A program made the translations under genes and the position numbers. Positions 4,558 through 9,219 of a stretch of DNA of 9,219 bases are shown piece by piece (positions within the stretch are counted from its first letter, which is position 1; each line of letters starts with the position of its first letter). The DNA lies in the NCBI GenBank assembly GCA_036562265.1, contig DATCKS010000542.1, forward strand, positions 1 to 9,219. Reading direction: 5' to 3'. Source of the DNA: DASVDK01 sp036562265 [NCBI: Thermodesulfobacteriota bacterium] (lineage in GTDB: Bacteria > DASVDK01). The notes beneath the pieces were generated by a model that was given only the letters and a program-made list of their open reading frames with translations, had not been told where the DNA came from and made no database searches.

Positions 4558-5382
4558 GTGCTTCGGGTGCCGCCGAGGCTCGTCGTGGGCCGCGAGCTGC
4601 TCGACGAGCCCCACGTCGACCCTCGCGCCCTCGAGGCGAGCCTCGCGGACCTGCGCGTCATCAACCGCATCCTCGGCTACACGGCCGGCGTCGTGTCCGA
4701 CGTGTGGCCGCTCGTGCGGGAGGCGGCGGGTCGAAGGGGAGGGGAGCCCGTGGTCGTCCTCGACGCCGGAGCCGGATCCGGCGACATCGCCCTCGCGCTG
4801 GCGCGGCGGGCGGAGCGCGAGCGCCTTCCCCTCACGGTGCTCGCGCTCGATCGCCACCCCGGCGTGCTCGGCGTCGCGAGGCGGCACCTCGCTCGCGTCG
4901 AACGAGGCGCCGCGGCCCGGGTGCGGCTCGTGCGGGGCGATGCGCTCTCGCTGCCGCTCGGCGACGGCGGCGTCGACGTCGCACTGGCCTCTCTCTTCCT
5001 CCACCACCTCGACGACGACGCGGCCGTGAGGCTCCTTTGCGAGCTTGCGCGGGTGGCCCGCACGGGGGTCGTCGTGAGCGACATCGTGCGCCACCCGCTC
5101 GCGCTGCTCGGCATCCGCGTGCTCACCCGTCTCGGCCCCTTCCACCCGATGACGCGCCACGACGGCGCCCTCTCGGTCCGGCGCGCCTACACCGAGGCGG
5201 AACTCCGCGACCTCGCGGCCCGCGCGGGCCTCGCCACGCACGGCCGCGCGCTGCGGCATCCGCTCTGGCGAATGGCCTGGGTCTGGCGGCCGGCCGGTGA
5301 CGCCCCTCGGCACTCCCCCGCAGCGCGTTTCGTGCCCGAGCCGGCCGTGCCGGGCGATCCGCGAGGCACGTCGCGAGGTTAG
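4558..5382 (+). CDS. Class I SAM-dependent methyltransferase
   Basis: Cytoplasmic 274-residue methyltransferase. After an N-terminal helical part (ELLDEPHVDPRALEASLADLRVINRILGY) comes SAM motif I, VVVLDAGAGSGDIALALA (66-83), then the acidic ribose-binding residue in LALDRHP (Asp98), motif III-like GDALSLPLGDGGVDVALASLFLHHL (128-151), and a lid/acceptor region after 180. The acceptor substrate cannot be told; UbiE-like and polyketide-tailoring enzymes share this layout. The GTG at 4558 is chosen as the first in-frame start, 5 nt after the selenoprotein stop; its Shine-Dalgarno is poor, so translation may depend on the upstream gene. It probably ends the selenoprotein operon, but a functional link is inferred only from spacing. 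The frame is open far upstream through the other gene's coding region, which is not a real fusion. Confidence 0.88.
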   Translation: MLRVPPRLVVGRELLDEPHVDPRALEASLADLRVINRILGYTAGVVSDVWPLVREAAGRRGGEPVVVLDAGAGSGDIALALARRAERERLPLTVLALDRHPGVLGVARRHLARVERGAAARVRLVRGDALSLPLGDGGVDVALASLFLHHLDDDAAVRLLCELARVARTGVVVSDIVRHPLALLGIRVLTRLGPFHPMTRHDGALSVRRAYTEAELRDLAARAGLATHGRALRHPLWRMAWVWRPAGDAPRHSPAARFVPEPAVPGDPRGTSRG

Positions 5383-5442
5383 GCGTGGTACGGGTCTTGC
5401 TGCCCACGGCCTGGGCCCGCTCTCGCTCACGGAGGAGTCGCC

Positions 5443-5913
5443 GTGATCAAGAAGTTCGTGACGCTCGGCCTCGGCGCGTCCCGGTACGCCGTCGAGGTCA
5501 GCAAGGTGCGGGAGATCCTCGCCCGCTTCGAAGTCGCGCCGCTCCCCAAGACCCCGGCCTACATCGAGGGGATCATCAGCCTGCGGGGCGAGATCATCCC
5601 GGTCGTCGACCTCCGGGTCCGCTTCGAGCTGCCGGCCAAGCCCCGCGACGAGGAAACCCGGATCATCGTCGTCGAGCTGCCCGACTGCCAGGTCGGCATC
5701 AAGGTGGACCGCGTCTTCGAGGTCCTCAAGCTCGACGAGGCCGCCATCGAGCCTCCGCCGCCGCTCGTGGCCGGCCTCAAGGCCGACTACCTCGAGGGCG
5801 TGTGCGAGGTGCAGGGCCGGCTCGTCACCATTCTTCGCCTCGACGCCATCCTCTCCACGACCGAGCGCATCCAGCTTGCCGAGGAGGTCGCCGCCGCGCA
5901 GGCGACCCTCTAG
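5443..5913 (+). CDS. cheW: CheW chemotaxis coupling protein
   Basis: A 156-residue single CheW domain, the adaptor joining chemoreceptors to the CheA kinase at the inner membrane. The N-terminus FVTLGLGASRYAVEVSKVREI gives the first strands, and the signature IEGIISLRGEIIPVVDLRVRF (41-61) contains the conserved Arg48-Gly49 and the PVVDLR strand. GLKADYLEGVCEVQGRLVTILRLDAIL is the second subdomain. The GTG start has GGAGGAG about 7 nt upstream and a 60-nt gap to the methyltransferase. No CheA, MCP, CheR or CheB gene is in the window, so this is an isolated copy that may serve a distant chemosensory or pilus/c-di-GMP pathway. Length is normal for the family and the assignment is secure. Confidence 0.95.
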   Translation: MIKKFVTLGLGASRYAVEVSKVREILARFEVAPLPKTPAYIEGIISLRGEIIPVVDLRVRFELPAKPRDEETRIIVVELPDCQVGIKVDRVFEVLKLDEAAIEPPPPLVAGLKADYLEGVCEVQGRLVTILRLDAILSTTERIQLAEEVAAAQATL

Positions 5914-5923
5914 ACCGGTCCGA

Positions 5924-5955
5924 CTCCCGGTGAGCCGCCGGCTCCCGGTGAGCCG
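5924..5955 (+). repeat. Short tandem repeat, two units of period 18
   Basis: The 14-mer CTCCCGGTGAGCCG occurs at 5924-5937 and 5942-5955 with 4 nt between copies. The second copy runs into a GCCGGCGCCGGC palindrome (5952-5963). It lies in the 134-nt gap between cheW and the Usp gene and may be transcription-stop or leader structure; no T-run follows. Confidence 0.75.
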
Positions 5956-6006
5956 GCGCCGGCCGGCGCTCGCCCGCGACACGGGTGGACAATCGAGCGG
6001 CGGCGG

Positions 6007-6031
6007 TGCACCGTATGGGGCAGACGGTGCA
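6007..6031 (+). promoter_or_regulatory. 8-bp inverted repeat in the Usp leader
   Basis: TGCACCGT (6007-6014) and ACGGTGCA (6024-6031) are perfect inverse complements around 9 nt, ending 3 nt before the GGAGG Shine-Dalgarno (6035-6039). The left arm lies inside the palindrome CGGTGCACCG (6004-6013). It could be a dimeric repressor operator or an RNA hairpin controlling ribosome access. Confidence 0.5.
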
Positions 6032-6047
6032 GCCGGAGGTCCATGCC

Positions 6048-6488
6048 ATGGGAGTACGGATGCTGGTCGCGGTGGACGGCAGCGAGGGGAGCGAGCGAGC
6101 GCTGCGGGAGGCGCTCCGGCTCCAGACCGGCGCGAGACCACGCGTCCGCCTCATCCACGTGCTCGACACGTCGCTCTACCTCGACGTGTTCGGCGAGGAG
6201 CCGCAGGTTCACGAGGCGTGGCGCCGAACGGGTCAGACGTACCTCGACCGCGCGGCCGCGATCGCGCGGGAGGCCGGCGCCGAGACCGAGACCGCGCTCA
6301 TCGAGAAGCCCGGGGGACAGCGGACGAGCCGGGCGATCGTCGACGAGGCGGAGCGCTGGGGGGCCGACCTGATCGTGCTCGGCACGCACGGGCGGCGTGG
6401 GCTCGACCACGTCCTCCTCGGGAGCGTCGCCGAAGGGGTCGTCCGCGCCGCCTCCGTCCCGGTCCTCACCGTCCGCGCCGCCTCCTGA
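6048..6488 (+). CDS. Universal stress protein (UspA family, ATP-binding type)
   Basis: A 146-residue single-domain cytoplasmic Usp, the standard length. The N-terminal strand MLVAVDGSEGSERAL carries the nucleotide-contacting Asp10. The C-terminal signature G112-T-H-G115, nine residues, then G125-S126 fits exactly the G-2x-G-9x-G-S/T motif of ATP-binding (UspFG/MJ0577-like) members, so it is likely to bind ATP and dimerise. ATG 6048 follows GGAGG at 6035-6039 with 8-nt spacing; an earlier GTG in frame at 5985 would pass through the inverted repeat and adds no family sequence. A neighbouring ATG at 6043 is out of frame. The gene stands alone, with a structured 5' leader, and converges on the phosphoribulokinase. 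The stress it responds to cannot be read from the sequence. Confidence 0.95.
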   Translation: MGVRMLVAVDGSEGSERALREALRLQTGARPRVRLIHVLDTSLYLDVFGEEPQVHEAWRRTGQTYLDRAAAIAREAGAETETALIEKPGGQRTSRAIVDEAERWGADLIVLGTHGRRGLDHVLLGSVAEGVVRAASVPVLTVRAAS

Positions 6489-6510
6489 GGGCCGCCAAGG
6501 CTCACCCCTC

Positions 6511-6533
6511 GAGGCCCAGACCGCTGCGGCCTC
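6511..6533. terminator. Stem-loop in the convergent gap, possible Usp terminator
   Basis: GAGGCC (6511-6516) pairs with GGCCTC (6528-6533) around 11 nt, 22 nt after the Usp stop. No T-tract follows. The 123-nt gap between Usp and the phosphoribulokinase holds no other convincing gene. Confidence 0.3.
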
Positions 6534-6595
6534 CGTGCGCCGTCCGCGCGGGAACGCCAGGCCCCCGCGGCGAGCGCGTTGCCGGCGCAGGGCAG

Positions 6596-6613
6596 GAGCG
6601 GCTTTCGCGGCTC
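6596..6613 (-). terminator. Stem-loop overlapping the phosphoribulokinase stop
   Basis: On the minus strand GAGC-C-GC closes with GC-C-GCTC around a GAAA loop: four pairs, a C-C mismatch, then two pairs. It starts inside the TGA stop region. It is a weak candidate for a 3' end because there is no U-tract. Confidence 0.25.
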
Positions 6614-7547
6614 AGCGGCCGGACTGCGACGTGACCGCGTGAGCGGCGCGCAGCAGGTGGAAGGTGATGAGCGCCTGCGTGATGGCGAGCGGGTTGCTGT
6701 GCCGTCGCTCGAAGCGGTCGGCGTAGAGCCCGATGGCGGCCGGCCGCGGGCGTACGTCGGCCGGCATGGAGCGCCAGATCGCCTCCTCGACGCGGGCCGT
6801 CTCCTCCGGCGTGACCCGGCCGTCGATCTCCAGGAAGTCCACCGGGAGCCCGTCCTCGCGCCCCAGCGTCAGGCGGATCGGCCCGTCGCTCGCCTCTCCC
6901 AGGATGTCGTACAGGTTGGGGTGGGGGATCCTCGGCCGCAGCACGAGCCGGACGTTGAGGTGGCCGTCGCCTTCGGTCGTCTCCGACGTGCCGGGATAGA
7001 AGCGCACCACCACGTCGGCGTGCGCGCGCTGCGGCCGGATGTAGCGGGCCGAGTCGGGCTCGCGCCGCTCGAGGTCGCGCAGCACCTCGTTGGCCGTGTA
7101 CCCGCGCTTGGTCGTGTCGCGCGTGATCTTCCAGAGGCGCCTGAGCCCCTCGTCGGGGTCCAGGTAGACCTTCACGTCGAAGCACTCGCGCATCCGCTCC
7201 GTGTAGAGGCCGAAGAGCCCCTCGACGATGATGAAGCGCTTCGGCGACACGTACTCGGGCCGGGTGAGGGTCCCGTCGCGGTGGTCGTAGACCGGCTTGA
7301 GGATCGGCTCGCCGCGGCAGAGGCGCTGCAGGTCGAGTTCGAGGATGTCGAGGTAGTTGGCGTCCGGGTGGAGAGGCGTCAGGTTGCGGATCCGGCGCTC
7401 CTGGCGATCGTACTTGTGGTAGTCGTCGGTGCAGACCTTCGTCACACGGTCCGGGCCGAGGATCTCGGCGATCCCGTCCGTGAGCGTCGTCTTGCCCGCT
7501 GCGCTGTCGCCGACGACGGCCAGCACGATCGGCCGCTCGAGTGCCAT
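6612..7547 (-). CDS. Phosphoribulokinase family protein
   Basis: Cytoplasmic kinase of 311 residues, predicted to phosphorylate ribulose-5-phosphate to ribulose-1,5-bisphosphate with ATP. The P-loop is GDSAAGKTT (Lys19). It is followed by KVCTDDYHKYDR (Asp41, Asp42, His44; substrate and catalytic region), HPDANYLDI, KPVYDHRDG, the Walker-B-like IIVEGLFGLY (Glu109) and a C-terminal lid. The TDDYHxxDR and PVYDH blocks favour phosphoribulokinase over uridine kinase. Ala17 stands where plant/cyanobacterial enzymes have the regulatory P-loop Cys; Cys39 matches the second one, so the thioredoxin-switched disulfide cannot form. ATG 7547 is chosen, with AGGGAGG 3 nt upstream; a TTG at 7577 could extend it by 10 residues. 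No RuBisCO or other Calvin-cycle gene is nearby, so autotrophy is not shown. Kinase family is sure; the physiological role is open. Confidence 0.88.
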   Translation of the reverse strand: MALERPIVLAVVGDSAAGKTTLTDGIAEILGPDRVTKVCTDDYHKYDRQERRIRNLTPLHPDANYLDILELDLQRLCRGEPILKPVYDHRDGTLTRPEYVSPKRFIIVEGLFGLYTERMRECFDVKVYLDPDEGLRRLWKITRDTTKRGYTANEVLRDLERREPDSARYIRPQRAHADVVVRFYPGTSETTEGDGHLNVRLVLRPRIPHPNLYDILGEASDGPIRLTLGREDGLPVDFLEIDGRVTPEETARVEEAIWRSMPADVRPRPAAIGLYADRFERRHSNPLAITQALITFHLLRAAHAVTSQSGR

Positions 7548-7576
7548 GGGCCTCCCTCTTTGTGAAAATACTCTCA

Positions 7577-7605
7577 AGCATGGCCGCCGGACCGGCGCTT
7601 GTCAA
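7577..7605 (-). promoter_or_regulatory. Possible phosphoribulokinase promoter with palindromic spacer
   Basis: On the minus strand TTGACA (7605-7600) and CATGCT (7582-7577) lie 17 nt apart, 30 nt upstream of ATG 7547. The -35 is perfect and the -10 is poor. The spacer contains CGCCGG-A-CCGGCG (7585-7597), a perfect inverted repeat suited to a repressor or MerR-like regulator, but it could also be chance in GC-rich DNA. Confidence 0.4.
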
Positions 7606-7663
7606 CTTCCGAGCGTCCGAGGGGGCCCTCGCCGGGGGGCCCGGTCGGGGGCGCCCCGGTCGA

Positions 7664-7678
7664 GTCGCTTAACGCGAC
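7664..7678. other. Small stem-loop in the phosphoribulokinase upstream gap
   Basis: GTCGC (7664-7668) pairs with GCGAC (7674-7678) around TTAAC. It lies in the 207-nt gap between the gamma-lyase stop and the phosphoribulokinase start. It may be part of a terminator for the upstream minus-strand operon; support is weak. Confidence 0.25.
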
Positions 7679-7731
7679 GCGGCCGGTTGCTACCCCAGCG
7701 GCCTCCCGGCGTGCCGCCTCGGCCGCCCCGG

Positions 7732-7752
7732 AAAATGGAAAGGCCTGACCCC
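7732..7752 (-). repeat. REP/RAYT-like intergenic motif
   Basis: The minus strand reads GGGGTCAGGCCTTTCC followed by ATTTT, directly behind the stop codon of the gamma-lyase gene. From memory, closely related GGGGTCAGACC...TTTCC motifs recur in intergenic regions of many soil and delta-proteobacterial genomes, often with REP-associated tyrosine transposases. No transposase is in the window. The AT-rich end contrasts with the GC-rich surroundings. Confidence 0.45.
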
Positions 7753-7754
7753 CT

Positions 7755-8909
7755 CTACGAGAGGGCCTGCTGGAGGTCCTCCAGGAGGTCGTCGACGTGC
7801 TCGATGCCGACGGAGAGGCGGACCATGGTGTCGGAGATGCCGAGCGCCGCGCGCCGCTCCGGCGGCAACGAGGCGTGCGTCATGATCGCCGGGTGCTCGA
7901 CGAGCGACTCGACGCCGCCGAGCGACTCCGCCAGGGCGAAGAGCCTGAGCCGCTCGAGGAAGCGGCGCGCGTCGTCGAGGCCGCCCCTAAGGTCGCAGGT
8001 GATCATGCCGCCGAAGCCGCGCATCTGCCGCTTCGCGAGCGCGTGCTGGGGGTGGGACGGCAGCCCCGGGTAGCGCACCCGGGCGATCTTCGGGTGCGTC
8101 TCGAGGAACCGCGCGATCGCCATGGCGTTGGCCTCGTGCTGCCGCATCCGGAGCGGAAGCGTCTTCACCCCGCGCATGGCGAGCCAGCTGTCCATGGGGC
8201 CCGCCACCGCGCCGATGGCGTTCTGGAGGAACGCGAGGCGCTCCGCCAGGTCCTCGCGGTCGGTCACGACCACGCCGCCGATCACGTCCGAGTGCCCGGC
8301 CAGGTACTTGGTGGCCGAGTGGACCACCACGTCGATGCCGAAGCGGAGCGGTTGCTGGAAGTAGGGGCTCGCGAAGGTGTTGTCGCAGATGGTGAGCCAT
8401 CCGTGCCGGCGGGCGACGGTGGCCATCGCCTCGAGGTCGATGAGCTTCAGCGCGGGGTTGGTCGGGGTCTCGATCCAGACGCCGCGCGTCCGTCCGGTCG
8501 CCGCGCGGGCGAGGTTGGCCGGGTCGGTCAGGTCGGCGTAGGCGAAGTCGAGCCCGTAGTCGCGCAGGACCCGCTCGAACAGGCGGAAGGTGCCGCCGTA
8601 CATGTCGTCCATCGCGATGACGTGGTCGCCCGCCTTGAAGAGGTGCATGACCGTCGTCGAGGCGGCCATCCCGCTCGCGAAGGCGAACCCGAAGCGGCCC
8701 CCCTCGAGCGCCGCCACGTTCGCCTCGTAGGCCGCGCGCGTGGGGTTCTTCGTGCGCGAGTAGTCGTAACCGCGGTGCCGGCCCGGCGACTCCTGGACGA
8801 ACGTCGAGGTCTGGTAGATCGGCGTCATGATGGCGCCCGTCGCCGGGTCGGGCTCCTGCCCCGCGTGGACCGCCAGCGTCTCGAACCGGTGCTCGGGCCT
8901 CGTCTTCAC
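7755..8909 (-). CDS. Cystathionine gamma-lyase / gamma-synthase (PLP enzyme)
   Basis: Cytoplasmic PLP-dependent Cys/Met-metabolism enzyme of 384 residues, the normal length. Active-site elements: YDYSRTKNPT (Tyr50, Arg52, phosphate contacts from the neighbouring subunit), ASGMAAS (79-84), Tyr104 in DDMYGGT (stacks on PLP), Asp176 in CDNTFASP, the PLP lysine Lys201 in HSATKYLAGHSD, and SLGGVESLVEHPAIMTH near the C-terminus. Family sequence alone does not separate gamma-lyase from gamma-synthase. The upstream partner, a probable cystathionine beta-synthase 19 nt away, favours gamma-lyase: cystathionine to cysteine, 2-oxobutyrate and ammonia. The GTG start at 8909 has AAGGAGG with 8-nt spacing, and the first residues (HRFETLAVHAGQ) are the family start. 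It ends at TAG, followed by the REP-like motif. Fold and cofactor are certain; the exact reaction is inferred from context. Confidence 0.92.
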   Translation of the reverse strand: MKTRPEHRFETLAVHAGQEPDPATGAIMTPIYQTSTFVQESPGRHRGYDYSRTKNPTRAAYEANVAALEGGRFGFAFASGMAASTTVMHLFKAGDHVIAMDDMYGGTFRLFERVLRDYGLDFAYADLTDPANLARAATGRTRGVWIETPTNPALKLIDLEAMATVARRHGWLTICDNTFASPYFQQPLRFGIDVVVHSATKYLAGHSDVIGGVVVTDREDLAERLAFLQNAIGAVAGPMDSWLAMRGVKTLPLRMRQHEANAMAIARFLETHPKIARVRYPGLPSHPQHALAKRQMRGFGGMITCDLRGGLDDARRFLERLRLFALAESLGGVESLVEHPAIMTHASLPPERRAALGISDTMVRLSVGIEHVDDLLEDLQQALS

Positions 8910-8928
8910 GCCGTCCGCCTCCTTCGAT

Positions 8929-9219
8929 CTACTTGATCCGCTCGCCGAGATAGGTGATCAGGTCGATCTTCGTCACGAGCCCGTAGAAGTCGTCGCCCCG
9001 CGTCACGATCGCCACCTCGCCCCGGTCGAGGATTGGCATGAGCGCCTCGGCCGGCGCGTCGGGGTCGATCGTCCTGAGCTTCGTGACGACCAGCCGCTCG
9101 ATCGTGTCGGTCGCCGTCACCCGGCCCTGCACGAGCGGGACGACGAGGTCCGACTCGTCGATGATGCCGAGGAGCTTGTCTCCCGCCATGACCGGCAGTT
9201 GCGAGATGCCGTGCGCCTT
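8929..9219 (-). CDS. C-terminal CBS-domain pair of probable cystathionine beta-synthase, 5'-partial
   Basis: The gene enters from the right edge; 96 codons plus TAG are visible, and its start lies outside. The visible part reads KAHGISQLPVMAGDKLLGIIDESDLV, the end of one CBS motif, then LRTIDPDAPAEALMPILDRGEVAIVTRGDDFYGLVTKIDLITYLGERIK, a second CBS motif. CBS pairs bind adenosyl ligands and regulate enzymes. The order (stop codon 19 nt before a gamma-lyase/synthase gene on the same strand) is the usual arrangement of cystathionine beta-synthase followed by gamma-lyase, the reverse transsulfuration route from homocysteine and serine to cysteine. An internal ATG at 9189 is not the start, since the frame is open to the edge and the first CBS motif would be cut. 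The PLP catalytic domain is not in the window, so a different CBS-domain protein remains possible. Confidence 0.8.
   Translation of the reverse strand, partial: KAHGISQLPVMAGDKLLGIIDESDLVVPLVQGRVTATDTIERLVVTKLRTIDPDAPAEALMPILDRGEVAIVTRGDDFYGLVTKIDLITYLGERIK

Noticed and set aside
3895-5382. A 495-codon open frame that would fuse a long N-terminal part to the methyltransferase
   Set aside because: Before 4558 it reads in a different frame through the PrdB-like selenoprotein and gives Arg/Pro/Gly-rich nonsense typical of GC-rich shadow frames.
4543-6141. A 532-codon minus-strand open frame
   Set aside because: It is antisense to the methyltransferase, CheW and the Usp start. Its product is low-complexity Arg/Glu/Asp-rich sequence with no family pattern.
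6486-6488. TGA of the Usp gene as a third selenocysteine codon
   Set aside because: The protein already ends at the usual Usp C-terminus (VPVLTVRAAS), and the frame beyond has no recognisable similarity.

Overview
The window is GC-rich bacterial chromosome with compact gene spacing. Many starts are GTG, and several of these follow a clear Shine-Dalgarno. The gene mix is a PAS/GAF histidine kinase, CheW, a phosphoribulokinase, reverse transsulfuration and selenocysteine-dependent redox proteins. This suggests a free-living soil or subsurface lineage of the Methylomirabilota/Rokubacteria or deltaproteobacterial type. That placement is an inference from gene content and composition, not a demonstrated taxonomy. 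No transposase, integrase, CRISPR array or phage gene is visible.

Left part, plus strand. A sensor histidine kinase runs in from the left edge (2-1618). It is followed by a structured intergenic region with two near-identical 54-nt repeats and several stable hairpins (about 1648-1855), then by an unlisted 35-codon, very basic small protein (1870-1977) with an excellent ribosome-binding site. A hairpin, a sigma70-like promoter and tRNA-His(GUG) follow (2059-2136). A small Rieske ferredoxin (2178-2486) and a degenerate receiver-domain protein (2483-2848) overlap by 4 nt. A SnoaL/NTF2-like gene on the minus strand (2891-3310) converges on this pair.

Centre, plus strand: the main result of the window. 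Two consecutive genes each carry an in-frame UGA that is best read as selenocysteine. Gene 3376-3855 is a one-Sec peroxiredoxin whose UGA replaces the peroxidatic cysteine in PxxxTxxC. Gene 3872-4552 is a GrdB/PrdB-like selenoprotein with a UxxC motif. Both have a plausible bacterial SECIS hairpin just downstream of the UGA; the second has a GGUC apical loop like that of E. coli fdhF. Standard gene calling would split each gene in two. A class I SAM methyltransferase (4558-5382) follows 5 nt later, so the three genes look like one transcription unit. Next come an isolated CheW (5443-5913) and a UspA-type stress protein (6048-6488), whose leader carries an 8-bp inverted repeat and a short tandem repeat.

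Right part, minus strand. From the right edge inward lie the CBS-domain C-terminus of a probable cystathionine beta-synthase (8929 to beyond the edge), cystathionine gamma-lyase/synthase (7755-8909) and a phosphoribulokinase (6612-7547). The first two form a reverse transsulfuration operon (homocysteine to cystathionine to cysteine). The phosphoribulokinase stands apart, with its own possible promoter containing a perfect inverted repeat. A 21-nt REP/RAYT-like motif lies directly behind the gamma-lyase stop codon.
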